64,000 bases of DNA from Vreelandella lionensis (GCF_002087295.1 NZ_MWVI01000089.1:1-64000); one strand, 5' to 3'. Shown: positions 1 to 10,315, numbered from the stretch's first letter. Made by a program: numbers and translations. Notes: generated by a model from the letters alone, not told the origin.

Positions 1-1068
1 GCGCCGGCTTCACGGATTCAGGTAATACTCTTCGTATGTTTAGTGCACATTCCCTATATCGCTGGATTTAGCGCCGAGACCACCACACTGGGCACCACCC
101 AGACGCTCTTTAGCGTTTATCTGAAAGATGTCATTGCCCGTGGTGCGGTGCCTTTATTAACTATTATTTCCGGCTACTTGGCGTACCACTCGTTTAAAAA
201 ATACAGCTACAAAGACTTTGTTGTTAAAAAGACAAATGCGCTACTCCTGCCTTTTTTCGTTTTTAATATTGCTCTATTTCTGACACTGCACGTTACGCTG
301 CTCTCGACCGGGGTAAATTTGGGCAACGTGGCTGCTGCCTCCCAAAGCATGGGGGATCTGATTAGCGCCATTTTGGGTTACAACCGGCTGCCTATCAATC
401 CGCCTCTCTATTTTCTGAGAGACCTATTTATCATTTCTCTGTTCACACCGCTCATTCATTTCATTGTCAAAAGACCCTACTTATTTGCTCTCTTTATATT
501 AGTATTGCTACATATTAACTTCACCAGCATTGGTATTTATGCCTCGATTCTCGACACTAAGGTGGGGGTTTTATACCGCTCGGACATGCTGCTGTTTTAT
601 ACGGTAGGCTATTTCTTTTCACAGCGGCAGTGGAGCATTCCTAAACCCAGCAACTTTACGACCTTGCTCAGCCTGAAATTCTACATTTTCATAACGCTTT
701 GTATTTGCGTACTGATTGTGGCGGTAAAACCGTCGATGTTTGCTTACTTTAAGTATCGTCTTGTTATTGGTGCCCTAACGCTTAGCTTTATTCCGTTTAT
801 TATCAGCGGCTTTCTGTTTATCAAGGATACCTGGGGCGCTAAGCTGCTACTAAAATTTAGCAAATACTCATTTACACTATTTTTGACGCACATTTGCTTT
901 GTGCATCTCTTCACCACTGTGAAACGCGCTGCTGGGTTTACAATCAACAATCAGAGCGACCTATTTTTACAAGCCGGGTACTTTTCGGCTTACCTGCTTG
1001 GCTGTATGGCGCTGGCGATTGTGGCCGAAAGGTTTGGGGGCTTACCAAGGCCACGTCCAGGCAGCTGA
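1..1068 (+). CDS. Acyltransferase 3 family membrane protein, 5' end outside window
   Basis: The frame is open from base 1, so the N-terminus lies upstream of the window. The visible protein has about ten hydrophobic segments. Its first residues (RIQVILFVCLVHIPY) match the first transmembrane helix of acyltransferase-3 proteins, which carry a conserved Arg and His there and transfer acetyl or succinyl groups to surface glycans. The long middle part is very AT-rich (about 27% GC over 481-540), unlike the rest of the window, which suggests acquired DNA as is usual in polysaccharide loci. It converges on a secretion/sugar-transferase operon. The last residues (GGLPRPRPGS) look unlike a natural end, so a small 3' frameshift is possible. 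Substrate unknown. Confidence 0.8.
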   Translation, partial: APASRIQVILFVCLVHIPYIAGFSAETTTLGTTQTLFSVYLKDVIARGAVPLLTIISGYLAYHSFKKYSYKDFVVKKTNALLLPFFVFNIALFLTLHVTLLSTGVNLGNVAAASQSMGDLISAILGYNRLPINPPLYFLRDLFIISLFTPLIHFIVKRPYLFALFILVLLHINFTSIGIYASILDTKVGVLYRSDMLLFYTVGYFFSQRQWSIPKPSNFTTLLSLKFYIFITLCICVLIVAVKPSMFAYFKYRLVIGALTLSFIPFIISGFLFIKDTWGAKLLLKFSKYSFTLFLTHICFVHLFTTVKRAAGFTINNQSDLFLQAGYFSAYLLGCMALAIVAERFGGLPRPRPGS

Positions 1069-1099
1069 CGTTCAAAGTGGATAAAGCGTAAGTGGATAA

Positions 1100-1125
1100 G
1101 GCTTCCCTGGGTGGAAGCCGTTTTT
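1100..1125 (+). terminator. Rho-independent terminator of the acyltransferase gene
   Basis: GGCTTCC (1100-1106) pairs with GGAAGCC (1113-1119) and is followed by GTTTTT. The T-tract is on the + strand only, so it serves the acyltransferase and not the opposing gene. Confidence 0.75.
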
Positions 1126-1137
1126 ATGCGCCGTGCG

Positions 1138-2518
1138 TTAGGGCTTTTGGTTAATAAAGCCTTTTGCTAGGGTCATGATGAGAATTTTTAAATCCAGCCC
1201 CAGCGACCAGTTATCAATGTAGTAAAGATCGTACTCTACCCGCTTTTTCATATCCTGCAGCTGTTCGGTATTGCCTCGCCACCCGTGCACTTGCGCCCAG
1301 CCGGTCATGCCGGGTTTTACTCGGTGGCGCTGCATGTAGTCTTCAATAACGTCTTTGTAGTATTCGTTGTGGTCCATGGCGTGTGGCCGTGGCCCCACAA
1401 GCGACATGCGCCCTTGCAGTACGTTATATAGCTTGGGGCAGCTCATCTAGGCTGGTACGGCGTAAAAAGGCACCCAGCGGGGTAATACGCGGGTCGCCAT
1501 AGCAGGCTTGCTGCGTGTGCTTGGCATGATGAATGCTCATGGTGCGGACCTTATAAATCCGAAAACGCTTGCCATCAATGCCGTGGCGGTACTGCTTAAA
1601 CAGTACGGGGCCGCCCATCTTCCACTTTATTAACCCTGCCATGAGCAGCATGACCGGTATAAAAGCGACAAAAATCAGTAAGCCTAAGATACGGTCTTCT
1701 ACGGTTTTTACTAGGCGTAGCGGCGTGCTATCCAACGGGCTGTAATTTAGCTCTAAGGAGTAAAGGCCAACCACCTGGGCCATGCGGTGGTTCAACAGCC
1801 GGATATCGGTTAGGTCGGGGAAGTAACGCACGCTAACCGGTATGCCAATAAGGTTAGCCGATAGCCGACGAATTTTTTCGCCATCGCTTAGCGGGTAGCT
1901 GAGCCAAATTTCGTCAAAATCGCGCTTAAAAGCGCAACGCGCCGTTAAGGCGGCAATGGACTCTATAAAGTTGTCGCTGTTGTCATCAACGAACGCTTCT
2001 TTGATTTTATACCCGGCATAGGACATCTCTTGCAGACGGTTTTCCAAGCGCTTTATGTTGCTGCTATGGCCAATCAGCAGCACACGTTTTATGTTGGCAC
2101 CGCGTGCGCGCAAACGGCGCAGGTACACATAAAGCGCAGAGCGGGTTGCCATCCCGGCACTTAGCACACACAGCGCAGCGGTTCCCATCCATAGGCGAGC
2201 AAAGCTTTGGGTAGTGTGGGTGGCCACTAGTAACAGGCTGATCAGTGCAATCGTGGCCATCCAGCTGAGCGAGTAAACGCCCAGCATGGTGTAGAGACTT
2301 CGCCCGCGCCAGGGCTGGTAAAGGCCTAACAGTTCGCCCACGGCGGGTAATAGCAAGCTACCAATGACGATGAGAAGCAGGTAATCATCGCCATCGACCA
2401 TCACATTTGGCATTAACCACAGCGCTATCATGGATATAATGACGGCAATAGCCGCGTCAAAGCATCGCATGCCACGCTTAAGCCATTCGCTACTGTGCGT
2501 CCCTCGCCTTGTAGACAT
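1138..2518 (-). CDS. WcaJ-like undecaprenyl-phosphate sugar phosphotransferase (frameshifted)
   Basis: Polyprenyl glycosylphosphotransferase, which moves a sugar-1-phosphate from a nucleotide sugar to undecaprenyl phosphate at the inner membrane to start exopolysaccharide repeat assembly. The N-terminal part has several membrane helices and a CoA-binding-like domain. The C-terminal catalytic domain shows the family motifs KVRTM, RRTSLDELP, MSLVGPRPH and PGMTGWAQV. Two open frames (364 and 102 residues) join into about 466 residues, the normal length of WcaJ. The break lies at about 1436-1440, where one extra C in a CCCC run turns DELPKLYNVL into DELPQAI-stop. Its start lies 5 bases after the tolC stop, so it is the last gene of the secretion operon. 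Sugar specificity (glucose or other) cannot be read. Confidence 0.85.
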
Positions 2519-2523
2519 GGCGT

Positions 2524-3988
2524 TTAACCTGAGCGGTTTGCGGCTATGGCCGTGGTATCCGTTAACGAAATGAGTAGCGCCATCACTGCCTGTAAATCTG
2601 CGCTGCTTAATTCACCCACTGCGGACTGCAGTGCCAGGCTATCCAGGGCATACTCGCCAATGGTGTCTACGTACTGTATGCGTTGGTCAAACAGGCTTGC
2701 GCGGGCATCCAGTGCGTCTACTAAATCGCGCAGGCCAAGCTGTTCGCCACGTTCGGCAGCTTCCAAAAACAGCTCGCTCGAAGCAATCGCTTGCTTCAGC
2801 GCTTCTATACGGCGTACGTGGCCGTTTAATGAGCGTAGCCGCTGGCGCACTTCCTGCACGGCTAAATTACGCTGGTTATCAAACGCTGCCTGGGTGGCAT
2901 CAATGCGTCGTTCGCCCTGGCGCACGTTGGCGGTGGTGTAGCCGCCCCGGTAAATGGGCACGCTCATTTCTACGCTGGCGCGGTAGTCTTCGCTCTCCCT
3001 TAGCTCATCGTCACTTTGGCGGTCGGAGTAGCTTAGGTTGAGGTTTAGCTCTGGGTAGTAGCCTGCCCGGCGGGTGCCAGCATCGGCTTCAGAAATACGC
3101 TGCTCTTGGCGAGCAAGCAACACGTCTAAATTTTGGCCGGAGCGGGCGATCCAGTCATCCTGGCTGCCCCATTCGTTTTGCAGGGTCACTTCTGATAGCT
3201 CCCCTACCGCTAGGCCACGAAACTCGGGCAGCGTGCCGGTTAGCCGTTCCAGAGTGTTTAGGGCGTTATCAGCTCATTCACGCCAGTACGGCATCCGATA
3301 TTGCTTGGTCTAGGCGCGATTGGGCTTCCAACAGGTTAATACGGTCGCCTACGCCTAAATCATAGGCACGCTGTGCTTGGCGCACCTGCAGCTCTAACGA
3401 CTCCTGCTGGGATTCCAACAACCCCAAACGCTGGGAGGCGAGATACGCTTGTATGTAGGCTTCGCTTACTTGCAGGGCGAGATCACGCTCCACCACCGCA
3501 AGCTGGAGTTCTGCCGCATCTACCTGGGCGTTAGCGACATCCATACCGCGCCAGCGCTCTAGGCTGAACAGCGGCTGCTGTAGCTGCAGCTGCCAATACT
3601 CTTCATTTATCTCACCTGGGCGCTGGGCAGGCTGGTCGAGGCCAAAATCATCCGGTGAGGTTTGAAGATTGGTGGAGTCTTGCCATAGGTAGCCGCCGGT
3701 GGCGCTGACTTGCGGCAGCAGCTGCGAGCGCGCCATAGGGACTTCTTCCCGCGTGGCGGCTAGCTCATAGCGATGGCGAGAGAGGTCGGCGTCGTTCTCT
3801 AGCGCCCGGGCAAACAGCCCAGGCAGCGAGGGTAGCACTGCGGGCAGCTCGCTGTTTTGCTCTAGGGCGGCTAGCTCTGCCATGGCCTCGTTGCCTGCGG
3901 GCGGGTCTTGCTGGGCGTGGGCCTAAGGTGCCGCGAGCATGCCGATAGCCAGTGCCAACGGAGTGAGGCGTGTTAGCGTCCGTGTCAT
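2524..3988 (-). CDS. TolC-family outer membrane factor of a type I secretion system (multiply disrupted)
   Basis: Outer-membrane channel component with TolC coiled-coil repeats. Reconstructed as one gene because its ATG (3988) overlaps the HlyD stop as TAATG and begins a good signal peptide (MTRTLTRLTPLALAIGMLAAP). An in-frame TAG at 3925-3923 (codon 22) interrupts the frame just before the expected AHAQ cleavage region. The frame then continues to 3278, and a second break at about 3240-3278 needs at least one, probably two, single-base corrections to connect ...QAISDAVLA with NTLERLTGTLPEF, the usual TolC hinge sequence. The C-terminal half runs cleanly to 2524. Either this is a sequencing artefact or the channel is dead; functional systems need it. 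Confidence 0.75.
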
Positions 3989-5367
3989 TAGTCCTCCCGT
4001 AGGGCGCGTGCCAGCATATCGGTGATCGGCTTGGCGATGTAGCTGGCGAAGGTGCGTTCACCGGTGCGGATCATCACTTCAGCCGGCATACCCGAGAGCA
4101 GTTGCATGTGTTCGTTCATTTGCGTGTAGCCCTCTTCGGTCACGCGAACCCGCGCACCGTAGTAGCGCTCGCCGGTGGCTTCATCTTCAAAGCTGTCGGC
4201 ACTGACGTGGATTACTTCGCCGTCAATGACATCGGTCAGCCGCTGGTTGAAGGCGCTAAAGCGGATCTCGGCAAACTGGCCGATGTAGATGTTGTCGATA
4301 TCACGGGTGGGAATGCGGGCTTCCACCACAAAGCCGTCGTTAGAGGGCACCACATCCATAATGGTATCGCCACCGCGAATGACTGCGCCTACCGTATGCA
4401 CTTGGCGGCCTACCACGGTGCCGGATACCGGGGCGGTAATCACGGTGCGCTCTACTTGGTCGCTCAGCGAGACGATTTGCTCTTCGGCTTGGGCTATTTG
4501 CGCCTGAGCTTCCCGCAGCTGTTCGCCCACTTCTTTCTGGAACTCTTGCTGCTGAATCTCTTTCTGCATGCGGTTTTCGCTGATTTGCGAACGCAGCTGG
4601 GCGATGTTGGCGCGGAATTCGGCGTTGTCGCCTTCGTACTGCAACACTTGGCGCTCTAGCTCGCGTAGGCGCTGGTTGTCGCCCAGGCCTTCACGGTAGA
4701 GCGAGCGGAAGTCTTCTGCTTCCGAGCGCAGCGAGGAGATACGCTGAGTATTCACCGAAATGCGCTGCTCTAGCCCGTCGATTTGTTCCTGCATCTGGAT
4801 GATCTGCTCATCCAGGGATTCCAGCGTGCTGATCAGCGATTGGCGACGCGCCGTGAACAGGCTTTGCTGTACGGCAATCACCTGCTGCACGCGGGGGTTG
4901 TCGGCGTCTTTGATATCTTCAGGTATCACCATCATTTCTGCCCCTTCCTGCTCGGCAAGCAGGCGGGCTTCCATGGCACGGTTGATCAGGTATTGCGAGC
5001 GGGCAATTTCCAGCTGTGAGCGCGCCTGGGTATCGCTTAATACAAGCAGTGTGTCGCCTGCTTGCACTTTATCGCCGTCTTCTACCGGCAGTTCGCGCAC
5101 AATGCCACCTTCAAGGTGCTGTACGGTGCGCTTGAAGGATTCAATAGAGACACTGCCAGGCGCTACCACGGCAATCGCTAGCGAGGCCGTTATTGACCAC
5201 AGAACAAAACCGCCCAGGGCAAACAGCAGGATGCCATACCCTAGCCTGCGGTAGCCTTTGTCGCTGGTGGGTAGCTTTTCTGAGGCTTCACCATCAATCG
5301 TGGCGGGGCCGTTGGGGGGAACGTCTATTTCTTGGTTCGCGGGTAGGTTGCGTTGGTCGTTGCTCAT
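3988..5367 (-). CDS. HlyD-family periplasmic adaptor of type I secretion system
   Basis: Membrane fusion protein of about 459 residues that bridges the inner-membrane ABC exporter and the TolC channel. After a short cytoplasmic tail it has one membrane helix (LGYGILLFALGGFVLWSI), a lipoyl-like half (PVEDGDKVQAGDTLLVL), a long coiled coil rich in Gln and Glu, the second lipoyl half (ITAPVSGTVVGRQVHTVG) and a beta-barrel end. The start at 5367 (MSNDQRNLP) is chosen because AGGAG lies 7 bases upstream; an in-frame start 90 bases earlier would lie inside the ABC gene. The stop overlaps the tolC start, indicating translational coupling. The gene is intact. Confidence 0.93.
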   Translation of the reverse strand: MSNDQRNLPANQEIDVPPNGPATIDGEASEKLPTSDKGYRRLGYGILLFALGGFVLWSITASLAIAVVAPGSVSIESFKRTVQHLEGGIVRELPVEDGDKVQAGDTLLVLSDTQARSQLEIARSQYLINRAMEARLLAEQEGAEMMVIPEDIKDADNPRVQQVIAVQQSLFTARRQSLISTLESLDEQIIQMQEQIDGLEQRISVNTQRISSLRSEAEDFRSLYREGLGDNQRLRELERQVLQYEGDNAEFRANIAQLRSQISENRMQKEIQQQEFQKEVGEQLREAQAQIAQAEEQIVSLSDQVERTVITAPVSGTVVGRQVHTVGAVIRGGDTIMDVVPSNDGFVVEARIPTRDIDNIYIGQFAEIRFSAFNQRLTDVIDGEVIHVSADSFEDEATGERYYGARVRVTEEGYTQMNEHMQLLSGMPAEVMIRTGERTFASYIAKPITDMLARALRED

Positions 5368-5368
5368 G

Positions 5369-7123
5369 TTACTTCTCCTCGCCTCCGCGACCGCCGGGAA
5401 TCGCTGAAAGCCGTGCTGAATTCTGCTGGCTAACTTGAGAGCGTGGCTTTTTGGCAAATTGGGCTAGCACTTGGTCGCGGGGGCCAAACATGCTGACCTG
5501 GCCTTCTTTCATTACCAATAGTTTATCCATACTTTTCAGTACGCTGGTGCGGTGGCTAATCACAAATAGCGTGGTGCCTTCCGCTTTTAGCTGGGCAATG
5601 GTTTGTGCCAGAGCGCGCTCGCCTGCGTCATCCAGGTTGGCGTTGGGTTCGTCCAGTACGATCAGCACCGGGTTGCCGTAAAGCGCACGAGGAAGCCCAA
5701 CACGCTGGCGCTGGCCGCCGGATAGCGCGCCACTGGTGGAGGAAATGATGGTATGGTAGCCGTTCGACAGCTCCAGAATCATTTCATGGACGCCCGCTTT
5801 CTTGGCGGCATCAACCACTTTCTGTGGGTCTATCTCGCCAAAGCGGGCGATATTTTCACTAATCGTGCCGTCGAACAGCTCGATATCCTGGGGCAGGTAG
5901 CCGATGTAGGGGCCAATTTCATCGCGGTTGTACTGGGTAATAACACCGCCATCTAAGCGTACATCGCCCACTTGCGAGGGCCAGATACCTAACAGCACCC
6001 GCGCCAGAGTCGATTTACCAGCCGCACTTGGGCCGATAATGCCGACGTGTTCACCTTTAGGTACGGAGAAGTTAATACCGCGAATGGTCGCCATGCGGGC
6101 ACCGGGGGGTGCTGCGGCTACGCCTTCCAGGGCTACTTCACCTTTAGGCGCGGGTAGCGACATTTTGCGCTGCTCGCTGGGGATTTGGGTGAGCAGTTCG
6201 TTTAGGCGCTCGTAGGAGCCACGGGCGCCAACAAAGCCTTTCCAGCCGCCAATCATTTGATCAATAGGCGCCAGCGCCCGCCCCATCAGGATCGAGCCTG
6301 CGATCATCATACCGGGGGTCATTTCGCCTCTTAACACCAGCAGTGCCCCTAAGCCCAGGATGAGCGATTGAAACATCAGGCGGAGTATTTTGGAGGTGTT
6401 GGTTAACGCACCGGCACGGTCGCTGGCTTGGGACTGCTTGGATAGAAACTCGTGATGCTTTTTCGACCAGCGCCCCATAATGCCGGGCAACATGCCCATG
6501 GCGTGCAGCACTTCGGCGTTGCGCAGGTTTGAGTTAGCTAGATTCTGAGCTTGAATATGCTCGCTGTTGGCGTCTGCGAGGAGCTTTTTGGTGGCCTTTT
6601 CGTTGGCAATGGCCAGCGCTAGCAAGATGACCCCCGCGCAGGTGGCAAACACGCCCAGCCAGGGGTGGAATAGAAACAGTACGCCCAGGTAAACCGGCAC
6701 CCAGGGGGCATCAAAAAAGGCAAACAGGCCGTTGCCGGTCAGAAACTGGCGTAGGCTGGTTAGATCGTTCAACGGTTGGGCACTTTGGCTGCCTTGTGCG
6801 ACCAAACTGCGGCGGAACATGGCACTGTAAAGGCGCTCGTTAATGGCGGTATCTAGCCGGTTGCCTACCCGCACCAGCATCCGCGAGCGTACCAGCTCTA
6901 GCCCGCCCATAATCATAAACAGGAACACCACTACCAAAGTGAGCATGAGCAGGGTGTCGAAACTTTGGGTAGTGAGTACGCGGTCGTACACTTGGAGCAT
7001 GTACATCGGCGGTACTAACATCAGTAAGTTAACAAACATACTGAAAAAACCGACCGATACAAACGAACCTTTGCAGGCTTTTAGCGCGCGCTGCAGATCC
7101 GTTGCTTCCTGTTGCTTTGCCAT
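5369..7123 (-). CDS. Type I secretion ABC transporter permease/ATPase (PrtD-like)
   Basis: Fused half-transporter of about 584 residues. The N-terminal half is an ABC transmembrane domain beginning VSVGFFSMFVNLLMLVPP, typical of PrtD/AprD/HasD exporters; there is no C39 peptidase domain. The ATPase half has Walker A GPSAAGKST (about residue 364), signature LSGGQRQRV (about 467) and Walker B LIVLDEP (about 487). It powers one-step export of an unidentified substrate, usually an RTX-type protein with a C-terminal signal. The start is taken at the ATG at 7123 because the only longer option is a TTG. It is first in the operon, one base before hlyD. No substrate gene is seen in the window. Confidence 0.9.
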   Translation of the reverse strand: MAKQQEATDLQRALKACKGSFVSVGFFSMFVNLLMLVPPMYMLQVYDRVLTTQSFDTLLMLTLVVVFLFMIMGGLELVRSRMLVRVGNRLDTAINERLYSAMFRRSLVAQGSQSAQPLNDLTSLRQFLTGNGLFAFFDAPWVPVYLGVLFLFHPWLGVFATCAGVILLALAIANEKATKKLLADANSEHIQAQNLANSNLRNAEVLHAMGMLPGIMGRWSKKHHEFLSKQSQASDRAGALTNTSKILRLMFQSLILGLGALLVLRGEMTPGMMIAGSILMGRALAPIDQMIGGWKGFVGARGSYERLNELLTQIPSEQRKMSLPAPKGEVALEGVAAAPPGARMATIRGINFSVPKGEHVGIIGPSAAGKSTLARVLLGIWPSQVGDVRLDGGVITQYNRDEIGPYIGYLPQDIELFDGTISENIARFGEIDPQKVVDAAKKAGVHEMILELSNGYHTIISSTSGALSGGQRQRVGLPRALYGNPVLIVLDEPNANLDDAGERALAQTIAQLKAEGTTLFVISHRTSVLKSMDKLLVMKEGQVSMFGPRDQVLAQFAKKPRSQVSQQNSARLSAIPGGRGGEEK

Positions 7124-7269
7124 GAAGGGGTCACCGTTGAATCGAAAAGGCGTCAAGTGCAGGTAAAACTAATCGCGGCAGCATAACAGAAATGCCCTTC
7201 CTGGGGGTAGGGTTGCTCGCCCTGCACTGCTCTCCAACAGCGCTAGCCTGCATGTTGCCTTGGTGATAC

Positions 7270-7300
7270 AAAAAACGGGCACCCTGTTTGAGGGTGCCCG
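7270..7300 (-). terminator. Rho-independent terminator of glyA
   Basis: A perfect 10-bp stem, CGGGCACCCT/AGGGTGCCCG (7276-7285 and 7291-7300), is followed on the - strand by TTTTTT. It lies 70 bases past the glyA stop and separates glyA from the secretion operon. Confidence 0.85.
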
Positions 7301-7369
7301 TTTCTTGGGCTTTCCGTAGCCTAGGAGAGACTGTGAGAGAGCCTTAACACGAACTTACTGACAAGTAGC

Positions 7370-8633
7370 TTATTTGTAAACCGGGAAGCGGCCACAAACT
7401 TCAGCGACTTTATCGAGCACTTGGGCTTCGACGCTGCTGGTGTCTTCGCCTTTGGCCAGTACGTCGAGGATATCGCAAATCCAGCCTGCCAGCTGCGTAC
7501 ACTCCTCTTCACCGAAACCGCGCGTGGTGACGCTGGGGTGCCGATACGCAGGCCAGAGGTAACGAACGGGCTTTGCGGGTCGTTCGGTACGGCGTTTTTA
7601 TTGACGGTGATGTGGGCACGGCCAAGGGCGGCATCCGCATCTTTACCAGTCACGCCCTGCTTGATCAGAGACAGCAGGAACAGGTGGTCTTCAGTGCCGC
7701 CGGAGACGATGTCGTAACCACGGTCAATGAATACCTTCGCCATTGCTTGCGCGTTCTTCACTACCTGCTGTTGGTAGGTTTTGAACTCGGGTTCCATGGC
7801 TTCTTTGAAGCAGATCGCTTTGGCGGCAATGACGTGCATCAGCGGGCCGCCCTGGCCACCGGGGAAGACTGCCGACTGCAGCTTCTTCTCGATATCCGGG
7901 TTGTTCTCGGCCGAGAGAATCACGCCGCTACGCGGGCCGCGCAGGGTTTTGTGCGTCGTGGACTGACCACGTGGGGCGTGGGGCAGCGGGCTGGGGTAAA
8001 CGCCAGCAGCCACTAGACCGGATACGTGGGCCATATCCACCAGTAAGTAAGCGCCTACTTCGTCGGCGATTTCACGGAATTTTGCCCAGTCCACGATTTG
8101 TGAGTAGGCAGAGAAACCGGCGATGATCATTTTCGGCTTGTGTTCACGGGCCAGGGAAGCGACTTGGTCGTAGTCGATCAGGCCTTGCTCGTTCAGGCCG
8201 TACTGAATGGCGTTGTAGTGCTTGCCGGAGAAGTTGGGCTTGGCACCGTGGGTCAGGTGGCCGCCCGCGTCCAGGCTCATACCGAGAATGGTGTCGCCCG
8301 GTGTAACCAGCGCTTGGAAACAGCGCTGTTGGCTTGGGAGCCAGAGTGCGGCTGCACGTTGACATAGGTCGCGCCGAACAGCTGCTTGGCGTAGTCGATG
8401 GCCAAGTTTTCAGCGATATCGACAAATTCACAGCCGCCGTAGTAGCGCTTGCCTGGGTAGCCTTCGGCGTATTTGTTGGTCAGCTGGCTGCCTTGCGCTT
8501 CTAGTACGCGGGGGCTGGCGTAGTTTTCAGAAGCAATCAGTTCGATGTGGGCTTCTTGGCGTGCAACTTCTTTTTGCATCGCGTCAAACAGCGCATCATC
8601 GAATCCGGCAATTGTCATATCGCGGCTGAACAT
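7370..8633 (-). CDS. glyA: Serine hydroxymethyltransferase (frameshifted)
   Basis: PLP enzyme that converts serine and tetrahydrofolate to glycine and 5,10-methylene-THF, the main one-carbon source. It is unmistakable from [53 protein letters not shown] and [13 protein letters not shown] (PLP lysine in THKT). Two single-base losses break it: at about 8315, where [12 protein letters not shown] becomes [10 protein letters not shown], and at about 7538, after LRIGTPA. In the shifted frame the true end reads [10 protein letters not shown]-stop at 7370. A third, compensated pair of indels probably explains HAPRGQ where relatives have HA.VVT. Such a gene should be essential or nearly so, hence probable consensus errors. 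GAGG lies 8 bases before the ATG. Confidence 0.93.
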
Positions 8634-8681
8634 CGGCGGGAACCTCGTTCGAAAGGATCATCATGGAGAAGCGAGGCGGCT

Positions 8682-8725
8682 ATCATACCGCAGCCTGACG
8701 CGACTTTCATCGCATCCGCGTCAGG
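8682..8725 (-). promoter_or_regulatory. Putative glyA promoter overlapped by a 9-bp perfect inverted repeat
   Basis: On the - strand, ATGAAA (8710-8705) is followed after 17 bases by TATGAT (8687-8682), a fair sigma-70 pair 49 bases before the glyA start. The -35 element sits in the 14-base loop of a perfect inverted repeat, CCTGACGCG/CGCGTCAGG (8725-8717 and 8702-8694). No T-tract follows, so an operator seems more likely than a terminator of the upstream gene, though the latter is possible. Confidence 0.45.
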
Positions 8726-8788
8726 TGGTGCATGAGCATGTTTCATGTTGCCAGCCGGATCAAAAACCTGACCGACTGGACAACCACG

Positions 8789-10181
8789 CTATTTCAGCTC
8801 AAAGGTGAAGGTGAGCCGCTCGCTGCTGCTCATGGGGTTGAGTATGAATTGGTTAAGCATAAACGGATCGGGCAGCGCCACATTAACGGTCAATGACTGG
8901 GCTTTGCCTGCCATAATATCTACCATGCCTACCATTAACTTCGTTACTTGTGGACCAAGCAGCGGCCCCAGCTGCCGGGCCTGAGCCCAGGCTTCAGATA
9001 TCGCCTGCTCTTCGCTGATCCCCTCTTGGGCGGCCATTTCCGTTGCAATGCGCGGCAACATGCCTTCATCAGCGTAGGCCACCACGACGTTACCACCATG
9101 CAAGGTGGCGGCTTCAAACAGTGCGGGGTTTTGCGTGGCCTGTTCGAGCGTAGCGCCTTTTGGGCAGGCTAACCGGGAGATCCATTGAAAACTCAAGGCT
9201 ACCCGCCCCGCTTAGATTTAAAAACCCTTCCGACGTGAGACGGTGGCGGCCACCCTCTTCACGCCATTGCGATTGGCTTTGGCCTTCAGCGCTTAGCCGC
9301 CCGGTGCCGCCTGTTAGCACACGATTGATGGCCTGCAGCTCTTCACGCTCGGCGGGCGGAACGAGGTGGATTAACTCGCCAAGATCAAACTCGGCACCGC
9401 TGAAACCAGCCTCTCCTATATAGCTGTTGCCTTTTACCCAGGCGTTTTCCAGCAGTACGCTCCACTCCTCGCCTATCAGGCTGAAGCCGTTTAGCTCGCC
9501 ATGCTCCAGGCGCTCTTCCCCTGGGTGGTCGAGCCCTTCTAACGCCTCAAGGCGCATATCCGCCAGGGCCAAGGTGGCAGAGATGCCTGTTTCTAGGTCG
9601 TTTAGCTCACCGCTGATGCCTTGCATTGCCATCAAGCCCACGGCGGCGCTGCTCACTGCTTCTAGATCGAGGGAGTCAATAGAGAGGTAGCCAGCGAGCG
9701 CTTTGCTATCCAGCTCTGCCGCCAGTTCTTCGGCCATGCTGCCTTCTAACCGGAAGGTGATATCGCGCGCGTTTAACGCCTTGAGTACGCTGCCCTCTGC
9801 CTTGAAAGTTTCCACTGCGGGCACGGCGGCCTCTGGTTCCATCAGCACCAGTTCGCCCACGCTGAACACGGGGGTGTTCATGCCTACTTCGCTGATACTG
9901 AGGCCATCCAGCGTAATCGAATTAGGAGCGGCGTAATTGCCTTCCACACGGTAACGGGCGATGGAAAGTAAATCGCCGTTGGCGTAGGTAATCGCGACAT
10001 CTTCCGCCACGTAACTGTTGGCTTCTTCCACTAGCTGCCCAATGGCCATGCTAGCGCCATCGCCTGCCAGCCTTGCTTGCAGATCTGCCTCTAACTGCTG
10101 AACCGACGCATTCGCCGCCGCTGAGACAAACCAGAGCGATAGCCCCGTAACGCTTAACTTCACTAAGCAACGCGTCCGCAT
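8789..10181 (-). CDS. Uncharacterised exported protein (frameshifted)
   Basis: Not recognised. It starts with a signal peptide (MRTRCLVKLSVTGLSLWFVSAAANAS) preceded by AGGGGG at a good distance. The mature part is acidic and made of repeated beta-rich, Leu/Gly-rich segments (ITLDGLSISEVG, LKALNARDITFRLEG), suggesting a large beta structure in the periplasm or outer membrane. At about 9168-9172 an extra A in AAAA shifts the frame: SLPKGATLEQATQNPALFEAA continues in the other frame and ends at 8789, giving a single protein of about 463 residues. A distant relation to YdgA/DUF945-type periplasmic proteins is a guess only. It stands alone between glyA and the repeat region. Confidence 0.7.
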
Positions 10182-10315
10182 ACCCTGCCCCCCTTAAGTG
10201 ATACCTTCAGCATATCACCAAGCCACACCACCGCCATATCAAGAAGAGGGTGGATTGGTGATGTAGTTATGGCGAGAAACTGCTGCAGGAGGGAGCGGGC
10301 ATGCCAGTCTTTAGC

